NCBI RefSeq assembly: GCF_033807575.1
Contig: NC_084713.1
Coordinates: 16,777,389 to 16,841,388, forward strand
Direction: 5' to 3'
DNA from: Cydia pomonella
Taxonomy: Eukaryota; Arthropoda; Insecta; Lepidoptera; Tortricidae
DNA length: 64,000 nt
Shown here: in pieces, positions 10,838-22,898 of the stretch
How positions within the stretch are numbered: position 1 is the stretch's first letter
Layout of the letters: every line of letters starts with the position of its first letter
Notes under the pieces: model-generated
What the model saw: the letters and a program-made list of their open reading frames with translations, nothing else
What the model was told of the DNA's origin: nothing
Databases searched by the model: none
Made by a program: the position numbers and the translations under genes

Positions 10838-11277
10838 GTGGGTTATTCCCACTAGTTACCACCAAGTTGTTACCAGTGGTAACTACTGGGAATTTTTTCC
10901 CACCTTTTACCACTGCAGCACTGGAAAAAAAACCCACTGGTTACCACCAACTCGGGTTTGGTGATAACTACTGGGATTTTTTCCCCACTAGTTACCACTG
11001 GTAAAAGGTGGCTTTTTTTTTTCTCAGAAATAGTAAACAGTAGTAGTAGTAGTAGAAATATTTAGACTGTTATTATTAGTATTGAACGCTAACCAAATTT
11101 TGGTGGTAACTACTGGGAAAAAAAATCCCAGTAGTTACCACTAAATCGAGTTGGTGGTAACTAGTGAGAATTTTTTTCCCAGTATTTACCACTCTGGTAA
11201 AAGGTGGGAGAAAAAATCCCAGTAGTTACCACTGGTAACAACTTGGTAGTAACTAGTAACTAGTGGGAATAACCACC
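10838..11277. mobile_element. 440 bp TA-flanked palindrome of reiterated motifs
   Basis: Ends GTGGGTTATTCCCACTAGTT and its inverse (to GGGAATAACCACC), flanked by TA at 10836-10837 and 11278-11279. Each ~190 bp arm is made of alternating GTTACCAC, GGTAACTACTGGG, CCCAGTAGTTACCA and TGGTAAAAGGTGG modules, so it pairs both arm to arm and within arms. The centre has a short TAG microsatellite (about 11038-11055). No ORF. Inferred to be a non-autonomous TA-target DNA transposon. Confidence 0.8.
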
Positions 11278-12508
11278 TAGCTTGGTGACTTTAAACAAAA
11301 GTTATATTTTGCGAGTATGTAATTAATATTGAGCCTTATCCTACTTAATTTGTATCATGTCATTGGATTGCGTATATGACAAGCGCTTTACTAGGTCTGA
11401 CGATATGATGGAAATGACATAATCGCTCAATTCGATAGTCGAAAACTGATGACGTACTCCTTGTAAGACCATGTGGGCATCGTCAAATATCATTTGACAG
11501 TCCGAGTACATCAGTGTCAGGATAATTGATATTTTGATATTTTCGGTTTTGTTCTTGTTTTTATTCTCTGTCGCTATTTTGATATGTTACCCTATTTCTT
11601 AGAGTGTGTATTTTGTGTCTAATTTGTCTATGGTAGAACAGAGTTCATGTTTGTCTTTAATTAAGCCTGGGATGTATAATAAATTCTCATGAAATGATTT
11701 ATACCTACTCTAGAATATGTACCCTGCTAAAAGTGTCTGAGAGATGCTTCGAAGGAAGTTTCCTCGATACATTTAAGTAAACAATTTTAAATGCGATTAT
11801 TGAGATAGGTATTATTTATTTGCTGGACTTTTCTGTAAAGCGATGTACCTATTAGGGTAAATTATGATACGAATTTCTATCGATCAAACTTTAAATATCT
11901 AATGCAAATTATAAAGTTGAATCTAAAATAATTCATTTATTAACCTATAAATAGCATACCATCAGATCCACAGCGCAGGCTTCGTCACATTACAGAAAGC
12001 TCATCCACCTCAGATTTCTTCAAAACATAATGTTTATTTACACATAAGGCCTGTACCGAAAAAAAACTAAATTTCAAGCCCCTGTAATTTGGTTTCTAAT
12101 CAAGATGACTACGGCATTCTTACCGCGATAAAAAGTCTTATTATTTTATTATATTTTCCAATATAAATAATTCTGGTTTTACGCTGTTCGACTTTACACC
12201 AGTAAATAGAAGAGATCACTGAAAATTGGGCTTTTCCAAAAAGCATCAACTTTAGCCCTACAGCCCTAGCTAAAAATAGTTATTATGTTTTGGTATTGAT
12301 TCCCGCAAACTTTATCACGACGGCATTAAGTGGCAAATATCTCAGTCGGACGGCACTCGGCGCGCCATTAATCCTCCGCTACACCTGACTAATCAATCTT
12401 CTGCTGATTTCTCACTCTGCACACAGTGTTCATAACCCAGTAATGAAATAGCCTAACCTAGGTCTTAATCGGCCGACTGTCCCTTGTTTGAAAGCTTGGA
12501 CGACATTA
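11278..12508. other. No recognised feature
   Basis: AT-rich DNA without coding-like frames or obvious repeats. Confidence 0.4.
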
Positions 12509-12663
12509 AGGATCACTCACACTAGACCGGGTCGGTGCCGGGCCGGTGCTTCCTGCGCTTCATTTTCTATGGAAGCACCACGTGATCACCGATCAGCCGT
12601 CATAGAAAATGACGTGTCGAACGCGTCGATCCGTGGCCGGCTCGATCTAGCGTGAGTCATTCT
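12509..12663. mobile_element. 155 bp palindromic MITE, GC-rich
   Basis: GGATCACTCACACTAGACCG at the left is mirrored by CGATCTAGCGTGAGTCATTC at the right. CATTTTCTATGG and CATAGAAAATG mark the inner arms. Non-coding; I recall similar elements being common in Lepidoptera. Confidence 0.7.
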
Positions 12664-12977
12664 TTATTGTTTACAATGTGCAAAGTAGAGACAACGATAT
12701 TTTTTTGATAAGCAAGCCAGCGCGCAATTCTATAAATATGCTTGACACCTAGTTATTTTATCCCCCCAAATTAACCTGTTGAGAATTTCATACTTGCATC
12801 AATAATATGAATTCTTTGTCATAATACTAAAAACGACTTTGATCTGGACCTCAACTGATGAACAATTGCTAGGTCCCTGCCAGGTACCAAGACCCAATCA
12901 TAACGATTGTGAGGCACACTAATAATTAAACGTGTCGCTTTATTACTCTATACTTTTGTCCAAGACCTTTGGGTGCT

Positions 12978-13104
12978 GAGCCAACATGCCAATCGTTAAC
13001 GCTCCGTAGCGTAAGCGTAGTCATCTCTCTCTATCACTCTTCCATATTAGCGACAGTGACAGTTGCGTTTCGTTCGCTGCGCTCCGTAAACGATTGGGAT
13101 GATG
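12978..13104. mobile_element. Palindromic MITE, family A, copy 2
   Basis: Left GAGCCAACATGCCAATCGTT and right CTCCGTAAACGATTGGGATG are inverted partners, with TCATCTCTCTCTATCACTCT in the middle as in the other copies (1384, 38654). Confidence 0.7.
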
Positions 13105-14339
13105 ACTCTCTAATTAAATAATTAACAGCACCACACTTATAAATAGATAACTAACCACCATAGAGAATAATCGAAGTAACGAGATATCGACCGATCTTGA
13201 TACTACCCTGAGGCTAGATAGGGAGATTAATAGGTCTATCAGGGATCAAATTCATCCGATGTTATCATGATTTGATGAAAACGACCTAATCAAGACGATA
13301 ATAATATTATCTAAGTACCCTGGAATTAGCCAACTTTGCCCGCTTTCGAAGAAATACCAATTTCCCAAAAAAATATATGACAACTTACGACTTTTTTCTC
13401 AGCACGTCCACTGGGATCAAAAGCATCAGTTTATTTGTAAAAAAAAAACTAGTTTTACCCACTATTTGACGTATTAGTGAGCGGGCAAAGCTCGTATGAT
13501 GAGGATGTCCAAGCATCACAAAAAGTTTTTGGGTAATCCTACCATTCTCTGTTAATAACTTAGTGATAAGTGTATTAACTTTTGAATAAATTGGGTGGGC
13601 AATGTTCCCTACATTGTCACTTATAAGAAAATCTGTTAAATAATATAATGGCCAACATATGATTTTTTTCTATATTCCTCCTATATTAAAGGGATGTAAC
13701 ATCAAAACAAACAATTAACGAGACAAATTAAATACAGTATATCTTTATAAACTTACTTTGGTGTACAAACTTAACCTTCCTTTAGTGCAAAGTTGGGTAA
13801 TTTAGTCTAAAGTGACAACTTTAAGCCTTTTTTTGTGGTGGGTAATGTTGGCATATTTTATAAATGAAACCCGGCAATTATTTGTCAATGTGTTCTCAGC
13901 TTTTTTATACTTGCATTCATTTTTTTAACAAAACTTTTGCCCGCAGAAATATAAGTACCCTAAATTTGACAACTCGCTCAAAATTCCCAAGTCAAGTACA
14001 TGTGTGTTATATAGTTTTGTCACAAATATAACCTATTTCCTACTAAAAATAGTAGTGTTACTATAACTGTTATACATTCATATATATTAACAAATTTGCT
14101 GAATGTGTTTTTGGCAAAGATACCCCTGGAGGCTAAGTTGGCTAGTTTCACGGTAGTCCATGGTTACTTAAATGTTTTCGCTTATAAATGTTGAAATCTA
14201 ACTTATAATATGTTAAAAAATCCCAGCCATCTTGCAATGGGTTAAAAATGGTGGCGTGTGCTATGAATGCACTATTAGTGTTCGCAATGTGTGTATGGTA
14301 ACACTTATTCTTGCTCTGTGCAAGAATAATACGTATGTT
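13105..14339. other. AT-rich, anonymous; recurring short motifs
   Basis: No ORF of note. CAACTTTGCCCGC, GGTGGGCAATGTT, GCAAAGTTGGGTAATTT, GGTGGGTAATGTTGGC and TTTTGCCCGCAG recur on both strands between 13330 and 13945. This hints at an old repeat built from one short motif. Confidence 0.4.
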
Positions 14340-14692
14340 ACAAAGGAAAGGGGACGGCCGCTTCTCCATACAGACGTAGTCCCCATTTCCTTCTCTGGAT
14401 ATTGACATTATGGAAAATATTTTCACCTAATTTGATGTTTAATAACCATACCATAGCTATGCCCCTACGTTTTTTTAGATTTCTTGATTATTGTAAAAAT
14501 TAGGAGCAAAAAACAGATTTCATACAAATATTTAAATGCTGCTAACCTAACTCTTATAATAATTGAAGCGAAAAAACATATATAACAAATTGTGTCAAAA
14601 TATTTTCAATAATGTGAATATCCAGAGAAGAAAAAGAGGACTAGGGTTGTATGAAATGGCGAATTCCCACGGGTCCTCCACTTTCGTCTTAT
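14340..14692. mobile_element. MITE family C, full palindromic copy
   Basis: Left arm AGGAAAGGGGACGGCCGCTT, CTTCTCTGGATATTGACATT; right arm is its diverged inverse (AATGTGAATATCCAGAGAAG, then ACGGGTCCTCCACTTTCGTC). It overlaps a 92-codon reverse frame, which follows from the palindrome and is not a gene. Confidence 0.75.
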
Positions 14693-14892
14693 TACTGTAG
14701 CTTTGGTATATGGAGTAGGCTAACGATCTAGTAATGTTGATTACCTATATACTAGTAGATAAATAGCTTCTATCAACAATAAGTATTGTTCAACGGGTCC
14801 TGTCGCACATATACCTATTAGTTTTTTGATAAGTAATTTTAACAATACACTACGATCCGGAGTGCCTCTATTAGGCGTATTCCAAATAAAAG

Positions 14893-15065
14893 AGGGATGA
14901 AATTTCATCATCATCACTGCACATAGGCGTCTCCCATGGCACGCCACTGAACTTGGTCCAGTAAGTTTGTTGTTTCCAACCGCTGCCAGCCAGGCAACGT
15001 ATCAAGTTATCACTCCACCTAGCCTTAGGACATCCTACATTACGTTTGCCAAGCCGTTGTCTCCA
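14893..15065 (-). pseudogene. LINE polyprotein C-terminal relic
   Basis: The reverse strand reads a GKR..GCPKARWSD-like segment followed by a Trp-rich end and an acidic DDDE tract (the CATCATCATC on the forward strand). This resembles the C-terminus of lepidopteran LINE reverse transcriptases, which often end GRPKxRWxDDL... plus a short tail. The frame is broken in the middle. Upstream RT domains are absent. Confidence 0.55.
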
Positions 15066-15484
15066 CTTAACTCCCTAAGTTCTAAGTTACAGTTCTGTTA
15101 GAAGGTGCACTGTGATTTACGTTTGTAAAATGGACGCGGTAAATGGTGCGGAAGGTTTCGCGATGACTGAATTGTAAACGAGAATTTCATGTGTGTTCCA
15201 GAGCCATTAACGGCAGAGTCCTAAAATCTCTATCACCTAAGTACTCGGTTTACGAACAAGAAATAACCAACAAAAGTTTGAACTAACTATCAAGTCAATC
15301 TAAATTTATGAGATTATCCTACTGTTTCTAGGTCAGTATCGATATCATTTATCATTTTCGACTCATGACTAATCGATTTACAATGACTCGAGTTATCGTA
15401 ACATCTATCGTCACGTGGAGTACAAAAATCTAATTAGTCAGAATTTGGGTGAACATATTATTTCGAGAAAAATAAAACATACGC

Positions 15485-15560
15485 CGTATAAATAAAATAA
15501 AATAAAAGCCTTTTATTTCCCAACTATAAATGTTACAAAATTATAGAGTTAGAATTTTTT
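15485..15560 (-). mobile_element. Probable LINE 3' tail, reverse strand
   Basis: AAATAAAATAAAAGCCTTTT is the inverse of a common LINE 3' end (an AAAAGGCTTTTATTTTATT-type tail). No coding part is attached. Confidence 0.4.
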
Positions 15561-17105
15561 TTTCTACTAAATTTAATTATGAGTTACTTACAATAAAATT
15601 ATTATACATATGAGTTCGTTTGTGAAATGTAGTGATATATGGTACATGGTGATATATGGTGATATTTTGCTACTACTTAACCCACCTACTTAAATTGTAA
15701 CCACGGAATATTTATGTGGTTTATTTTGCAAGCTTTGCGATATCACGAGCTTATACAAAATCCATGTACAATCGCGCCCCAGTTAATGTCGTCTTCTGAC
15801 ACAGTTCGTTACCTTTAACCTATTTCATTTTTCTCGGGTCGTTAACTGCAGATATATCTACATATAACTATCCAGCAAGTTAGTATGCTTTTCAAGACGT
15901 CCTTATATAGAGAAATACTAGAATCTATTTTAAATTTAGAGATGTTAATTTTTTTTTTCGCTAAAAAATATTTATGTAACAATCACTACTTACAAATATC
16001 CGTTAATCTATCAGTCAAATTTAAGGCAAAGAAATTAAAGAGGCAAAATTTAGAGATAAACCTAGGTGACATTTATTGGAACTCATATACCTACATCATT
16101 GTGGCCTAAATGTAAATGTCGACTCGACCCATCCCGATTTTATCATGTTAACGCGCATCAGGTAAACGGTTCTTGTATTTTATAGCAATGCGTTCCTCTT
16201 GGATCTTACTACTCTGCCATTATGGTTCATTTTAGAATAAATATATGTCAGTCGAACTAAAACTTTACTTGTGAAACGGGTCACTACCTTGATTAAATTT
16301 CTCATACTAATATCTCATGAATAGGGAGGATTGAACACGGGTCGCAAAGATATTGGGGCGGCATTTTCAGTGCCCAATAAACATCAGGCAAACAGTGTAA
16401 TCTATACTAGAACAATTTAATGCAAAAATAAAAAAAACACCTCGATTTTGGAAGAAAAAATTATCTCGAAGTTTTAAGCCGCATAATTTTCTTATTTAAC
16501 TGAACGCAAAAATTTACTTAAATATTTTTTTGCAATACTTTTATGATTCATATGAAAATTTGAGGACGAGAAATCAGCAGTTCTCCTAAATAAATGAATA
16601 AAATGATGTAATGTTAGACAAATATTATTCCCGTGCTATATTCTATTATAGAATACTGCAGAAAATTGGGTCTGGATTTAGTCCAGCTTTTTAAATTATC
16701 TTGTAAAGGCTATTTTTTTTTCAAAGAGGAAAGGGTTTGTGTGTACAATGTGTGCTACTACTAAATTTTGATCATCACTGTAAATAGTGTGCAACATGAT
16801 ATACTCATTATCGAATGATGACAATTATCTGAGCTAGTTATTGTGTCCCGAACTAAGCGCTCGCTTATTTATTATTCCTTTGATGTCGAATGCTCGTAAT
16901 ATTCATTGTCATTATATCATTTCAACGGAATTAGAATTAAAATATGCCAAGTGCATAATGAGCCCGTGCCCATGCTACCTTTAACTATAATTTGACTAAT
17001 TTGTAAGTTCTAGTTACACAGAGTACCTATTCATATTTTGTAAATGTTAACACCGTTTTACGACTAATATTCGCATGCTGCGTTGTTAAATGTTTAAAAG
17101 ATTAA
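15561..17105. other. No recognised feature
   Basis: AT-rich. A 74-codon frame at 15885-16109 is lysine- and leucine-rich and resembles no family I know. Confidence 0.4.
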
Positions 17106-17232
17106 GTGCCAGTTGCACCAACCACAGTTAACAGGTTGATCAACGTCACGCAACAGAGATCTATAAACTTCCCGTACAATAAAATTTTGCGAACGCTTGA
17201 ACGGCGACAGACGGTTTGGTGCAAACCCTAAG
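17106..17232. mobile_element. MITE with GTTGCACCAAC ends
   Basis: CCAGTTGCACCAACCACAGT at the left and ACGGTTTGGTGCAAACC at the right are inverted partners about 125 bp apart. Confidence 0.5.
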
Positions 17233-17311
17233 TAACCAAGCGTTGACGTACGCTCCTGTCGGTCGTGGTATGGTCTCCTGGGTTCTTCCTCATCCTTCCT
17301 CTTCCTTTTTA

Positions 17312-18129
17312 AGGTTCCGTACCAAAAAAGGACTTAAAGGACTTATGGTGCGACTCTGTCCGTCTGTCTGTATGTCATATCGCTAAATATCTCAAGAATC
17401 ACTTACGCTAACCCAGACACATTGAAAGTATAATGTTTTTTTTTTTAGTTTTAATAACTATGGAAAATATCGAATATGAAGAGGGGGCAAAATTTCAAAG
17501 TCTAGTGACTATGTCAAGTGGGGTATTATTTGAAAGAGCTCAAATTGTACATTCCAAAAGATTTCTTTCATTTTACTTTCATGGAAAAAAATATGAAAGA
17601 AAATGTTAAAAAAAAATACCGCCCCCCCCCTTATCTCCGAAGTTTACAGACGAAAAATTATGAATTTTTTACATAATATTAACGTTACTACGTACAAAAT
17701 GAGACTAAACGCAAACGCGTACGTCACGTTTTGAAATCGAATTTATTTACATTAGGGGTACAGACCTCTATCTTGGTAACTTTTTCTTTTAATTAACAAA
17801 ACACCTTTTCGAATTCAGTTTGAAATTTAACCAACTTTACGTGTGTTTATTATACTTGAAATTTATGAGATTACATTAAATACACCTTTTTTCAAATAAA
17901 ATATAATTTCCTTTAATCGGTTCACATGATAGAGAATTATCTTCTAAAAACCAACATATGTGAATTACATTGCGCAAATTAGACAATTTGCCGATAGATG
18001 GCGCTATACACAACTATAATTAATTTAGGTACTTTTGTTCAAAAATCTTTTGCCTTTATACACGAGATAATTCAAAGTTTGTACGGAACCCTCGGTGCGC
18101 GAGTAAAACGAACCCGAACTTTACCGGTT
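17312..18129 (+). mobile_element. GGTTCCGTA-family repeat, copy 2
   Basis: Starts GGTTCCGTACC, has TCTGTCCGTCTGTCTG, and ends TTGTACGGAACCCTCGGTGC plus a degraded ACCGG tail. It is interrupted by a fragment of MITE family F (17690-17763). Confidence 0.7.
17690..17763. mobile_element. MITE family F, right-arm fragment
   Basis: ACAAAATGAGACTAAACGCA, AACGCGTACGTCACG and the end TTTACATTAGGGGTACAG match the right arms of the copies at 22899-23091 and 45983-46176. Confidence 0.75.
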
Positions 18130-18359
18130 TTATTCTTTTTGTGTTAAGTACGTTAGTATTAAATGTAAATACCTGGTCCATTATACTTTCCAAAGGAAAG
18201 AGCCCATTGGTATTTTACTTAAAAACTTGACTATTTATACGCCACTGCTGACGTTTTAAATCGTATTGATAGTATTCTTTACCAAAGGGCAAAAAGATAT
18301 TAAATTATTTTCTGTACTTATGTACTCTGCAGAGCTGTCTGCCAGGCGAATATTTTTTT

Positions 18360-18470
18360 TAGATAAAGGAAACAATGAAAATATTCAACGCCTTCAGTGA
18401 GATTTTAACTTCAGACTCTGGGCCCCTTTCTGCTGCTCCACCAACTGCACTACTGTAGTTTACCTTATGA
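18360..18470 (-). repeat. Degenerate tRNA-derived repeat
   Basis: AAAGGAAACAATGAAAATAT then a segment aligned in order to the tRNA-like part of the 8450 element, with most cloverleaf pairing lost. Confidence 0.4.
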
Positions 18471-19118
18471 ATGTTCATAATTTTATTTATTAAAATAACT
18501 GTAAATATACCTAAAGGCTTCAAAATACCTCAAATAAAGTGTCGGCTTGGTTAGCAAGAACCTAAAATGTATAGTTAGGCATCTGGAAGAAAATTAGCAA
18601 ACAAACGTTCGACAGACAGCTTTCATTAAGGGCGTTTGTTCAAACGGTACCCTGTAAGGTTATCCCAAGACCTGTTTAGTATTCCCTAAGTGGCTTTCTT
18701 TTCACCACCCCCTATTGTTGACTTTACGTGCGGGAATGTATTTTCTATTGCGAATTCTTTATAGGTTAAAAATAATCCCTGACTTTACATCTATTGTAGG
18801 AGGATTATATACCTTGAAGAGAAGAAATGTGATTGTTTAAGTACTAACATCACTAATACATTTTCTGTCACCTAAAATTTTATTATTATCTACGACTTTT
18901 AAGCAAGTGCACAACAAATCATACATACTTACTTTTTACATTAGTAGAACCATTATAGGGCTTATTAAACCCTTGAACGAAGGAGCCTGAAGCCCGGAGA
19001 CGCCGTTTCAACTTGGACAAAAATGTTTTTGTACCTATGTCTGACGCGCTGTCCGGTTGTTCTCTTCTAGAGGTAGCATTTTTTAACCGTTTCGCGTGAA
19101 ATTATGTAACTAGTTACA
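18471..19118. other. No recognised feature
   Basis: AT-rich; nothing supportable. Confidence 0.4.
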
Positions 19119-19197
19119 TACCTACCTACTTACCTACCTACCTACCTAAAACCCAAACCTACCTGCCTTACCTACCTACCTACCACCTACTTACCTA
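19119..19197. repeat. (ACCT)n microsatellite
   Basis: Imperfect ACCT/TACC tetranucleotide array with two small interruptions. Confidence 0.9.
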
Positions 19198-19649
19198 CGT
19201 TACGTTTGATAATTTTTGTTTCTTTTTTATCAATTCAGCTTTTACAATTATTTCAAAATGGGGGAGCAATGGGTGTTTGCGAAGTCTACAGCTTACAGTA
19301 GTTGTAAGTATAGTATGTAGACAATATATTTACATGGTAAATACCCAGTGAATACTTAACTGCCAGTTTAAAATGTAAACGCAACAGTTCAAAAAATAAA
19401 CTTAGCTCATAATATCACCGCAAACAAACTAGGCACTGAAGCCTCAAAGCGTCTTGAAACTCACAACATCAGCTGAATAGGGAACATGCATAAAATAATT
19501 TACGTCAGTTTTGCAGTTCACATATTAAATGGACAATAACAGCTTTGCTTTTAACAGTTAAACATTTTAATGACATTTTGTTGTTGCATTTAACTGATAT
19601 AAAATAATCATTTTTACTATTTACAATGTGCTTTACCAGTAGATACATC

Positions 19650-19960
19650 ATTTTTAAGGTTCTCTAGCCTAGTTGGTAGTGACCCTGCTTACAAAACAGA
19701 AGGTCCCGGGTTCGAATGCTTGTCACTCGTAAGGGCATATATTTTTGTGTTTATCACATGTATTTGTTTCTGGGTTATGGATGTTTTCTATGTATTTCAG
19801 TAATATATAATTGCTATTACTATATATCTTTCTATTATATATATTGTCGTCTAGTCCCACAACGTAAACCTTATTGAATTTACTATAGTAAAAATTTGCC
19901 CTGTATGCATGTGATATGTGATGTGAATGTGATGAAGTAATGATTAGATGCCACTTGTTC
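19650..19960 (+). mobile_element. tRNA-derived SINE, copy 1
   Basis: The head has a box A-like TCTAGCCTAGTTGGTAGTG and a box B-like CCCGGGTTCGAATGC, followed by GTAAGGGCAT. The body includes GTTTCTGGGTTATGGATG, TTTTCTATGTATTT and a degraded CCCACAACGTAAACCTTATT. Same architecture as the copies at 49576 and 49853. The tail is diverged, so this is the oldest of the three. Confidence 0.75.
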
Positions 19961-20117
19961 ATTAATTATTTTGAACATTTAAGCTGATAATAATTAATAA
20001 ACTTTCAGAATAATAATTAATGAGCTTGAATTTGACTCAAAACAATTGAATTCACGTATTTATTACCCATTGTTTCTTTTTGTATAAAGACAAACAATTT
20101 GACATAAGTAGTTAATA

Positions 20118-20742
20118 AAAAAACCGGCCAAGAGCATGTCAGGCCATGCTCAGAGTAGGGTTTCGTAGTTACTCTTCCATCACAATAAGCTAAACTGGAG
20201 CTTAAAGTATAGTAGATTGTAAACCAAGGGTGAACTGTGAATGTACGTCTTTTTACTATGAAGGGGAAACTTTTTGCGATTACTCAAAAATAGCTAAACT
20301 GATCGTGTCCGCTATAGTTTTCATTTAATGTCTTTCTTAAGCTATACTTCTACGATTTTCTTCATATTTTTTTGACCTATGGTTCAAAAGTTAGAGGAGG
20401 GGGGACACATTTTTTTTTTCTTTCGGAGCGTTCACTTTCTCAAAAAATGTTTGTTGAAGACCCCTTTTAGTTTTGAAAGACCTTTCCAACGATACCCCAC
20501 ACTGTAGGGTTAAAGCAAAAAAAAAAAAAATCACCCCCCCCCCCTTTTACATGTAGGGGAGGTACCCTAAAAAAAAAATTTAGATTTAATTGTACGACTT
20601 TATCGGCTTTATTGATTTATATATCCATGCCCAATTTCAGCTTTCTAGCACTAACGACCACGGAGCAAAGCCTCGGACAGACAGACAGACAGACGGACAT
20701 GGCGAAACTATAAGGGTTCCTAGTTGACTACGGAACCCTAAA
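20118..20742 (-). mobile_element. GGTTCCGTA-family repeat, copy 3
   Basis: Reverse orientation: right end CTACGGAACCC with GACAGACAGACAGACGGACA, left end GGCCAAGAGCATGTCAGGCC. It matches the 50112-51170 copy through most of its length and serves as its empty-site reference. Confidence 0.75.
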
Positions 20743-21430
20743 AAGACTCAAGTTCCCTACTCTCTGGCAGATCTGCAAATAGATAAGCAAACCGCTTAAT
20801 GGAAACTTCGAACCGCTTCCGCAGAAATCTTATGGTTTTCTTATTTGTTTGCTTGAACGAAAACATGGCGTTATCTCGCGATAAACTTCTTCACTACCTA
20901 AGAAATGTAATAATGGATTTTTGCAGTCTGTGGGCTCTTTAATTCTCGTTTCTTTAAATTCTCAAGAATTGATTGTTTGGGCCGCCATTCTTTATTCAAA
21001 ACTTTTATCTGAATTACTTGAGGAGTTAGGCAGAAGAGCGGTGGAAAAAGGTACGCAAATGTCTTACGAGTTTTTATTATTTTTAAGACGTTGCAAAAAT
21101 TTGAGAAATATCTTAAAAGGTTGGATGGATTATATTTTGCTTTGTTTTATAAATGTATACTTAGTGCTTTGGGATTATTAGGTAGGTACTATACGTAGAT
21201 ATTGCGATTGGTGTGAAGCTATTAACTAAATAATAACTTTTTTAAAGAAGGGTGAGTTAATTGGCCTATTTGACCAATAAGGGCAAGCGGTATGTCACCG
21301 GATAGGTAATTTTAAGTTGTAAAACTTTTACTATGGCAGGTAGTTCCAAATCTTTGTGTGCAAAAAAAGTTATCGCCGCAAAAAGGAGTGCGAGTTGAAA
21401 CGTGACTATGTAGTTTTTTCGATACTAAGT
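20743..21430. other. No recognised feature
   Basis: An 86-codon frame (20921-21181) has no recognisable domain. No repeat identified. Confidence 0.4.
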
Positions 21431-21434
21431 TCCT

Positions 21435-21444
21435 GTGTCTGTGT

Positions 21445-21479
<35 letters not shown>

Positions 21480-21519
21480 GTGTGTGTGTGTGTGTGTGCG
21501 TGGTGTGTGTGTGTGTGTG

Positions 21520-21554
<35 letters not shown>

Positions 21555-21592
21555 TGTGTCTATATCTGTGTGTATGTGTGTGTTCTTATGTA
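21435..21592. repeat. (GT)n microsatellite
   Basis: About 155 bp of GT repeats with GC and GG interruptions. It lies directly before, and in frame with, the LINE relic that follows. Confidence 0.9.
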
Positions 21593-22023
21593 TGGCTGTG
21601 AGGCCTGGTCTCTGACACTGAAAGAAGAAAGTCAGCTCCTGGTAGCTGAGAGGAAAGTTTTTCGCAAGATCCTGGGACCTATTCAGAGGAATGATGGCAC
21701 CTGGAGAATCCGGAAAAATGCCGAGATCGATAAGTTAGTGGCCGAGCCCAATATCATCGGCGAAACTAAAGCCCACAAAGTTCGCTGGTTCGGTCCTACT
21801 TAGAATGCGAGAGGTTCGGGCTGTCAAGAGGGCGTTTTTGGGACGACCGATTGGTGGCCGTCCGGTGGGTCGGACCAGGTATCGCTGGGAAGACAGTGTG
21901 GCGGCGAATTTGCTTCAGCTTCGCGTCAGTAACTGGCAGGAAAATGCGCAGGATCGGAACAGATGGCACGCTCTCGTTTCGGAGGCCAAGCCTCTTTTTG
22001 GATCACTGAACCAAAATAGTTAA
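21590..22023 (+). pseudogene. RTE-like LINE reverse transcriptase C-terminus
   Basis: Frame one (to 21803) carries MYGCEAWSLTLKEE and KILGPIQRNDGTWRIRKNAE, then HKVRWFG followed by a stop. Frame two (21805-22023) continues with LLRMREVRAVKRAF, GGRPVGRTRYRWEDSVAANL and ends SLNQNS. The break falls where an H codon is expected after RWFG, consistent with loss of two bases. The catalytic RT palm is missing (5' truncation). The order CEAW, RWFGH, GRPxxRW is typical of LINE post-RT regions; RTE is my best clade guess. Confidence 0.8.
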
Positions 22024-22459
22024 TTAGTTAAGGTTAAGTTCCTGTGTCGCAAATCATGAAGGTTTTGTTATTGGCGATGAATTTGTGTCACGATATTTTT
22101 GTTTTTTATTCGTTTTCTTACATTGTTTTTGTCATATTTTTTTAAATAGGGATTTGACAAGTCTCGCCATAAAAAAAATTGGAGCATGTAAAAACCCTTC
22201 CGATGCTATGTCGCTTATTCGTATTGGTTCCTAGGACAGTGTCCATACAAATCTGCCCATCCTCCTTTGCCTTCATCGATGTGACCGATTAACTCTGTTA
22301 AAGAGAAGGTGGGATATAATTCCATAATTTGACAGAGTAAACCGTAAAGGACTTGTCATAGGACCGGTGTTTGTGAGGGGGGATGCACATAGAGAGATCC
22401 GCATTGGAATGGAGCCTGTACCTGCTGCCGCCTGCTAGATTTTTATTTTTATTTTTTTT
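22024..22459. other. No recognised feature
   Basis: No coding-like frame or known repeat; contains T- and A-runs near 22440. Confidence 0.4.
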
Positions 22460-22568
22460 ATTTGTTTGATGAGCACAGATATTCGTTATTGAGACATGGA
22501 TGTTCTCTATGTATTTGAGTATTTGTATATTATATATATCGTTGTCTGAGTATCCACAACACAACATA
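22460..22568 (+). mobile_element. SINE body fragment lacking the tRNA head
   Basis: GATGAGCACAGATATTCGTT, GGATGTTCTCTATGTATTTG and TATCGTTGTCTGAGTA match the body of the SINE copies at 49576 and 49853. The promoter half is absent, as in a 5'-truncated insertion. Confidence 0.75.
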
Positions 22569-22898
22569 AGTTACACTTTACCACTCACTAACTTCACATA
22601 CAAACAGTTTTATAAATATTTCATAGCTGCGTAGATCAAAAGGCGGTGCAAAGAAGTGCGGAGTCGTGGATCCAATTTAGTCAACAATGCGGGCTCCAAT
22701 CGATCCCGAGCAGACAACGGTGGCGATTGCAATTTCCCGCTTATAGAGAGTCTGTTATGATAATGGGCTCTGGATCACGAAATGGCGGCGAATGATCAAA
22801 TATTTTAGTTTATTGGCCTTGACCGAGTTCGACGCCATTAATTGTACCTAAACTTCAATCAAAACGAAGTTATTTTGACTAGTTCTGTTGTTGGTTAT

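Noticed and set aside
14148..14426. 92-codon reverse frame
   Set aside because: Falls in the left arm of a palindromic MITE and its flank; not protein-like.
19119..19197. CRISPR-like or regulatory array
   Set aside because: Plain tetranucleotide microsatellite without spacers.
21356..21601. Cys/Val-repeat protein
   Set aside because: Pure translation of the (GT)n microsatellite.
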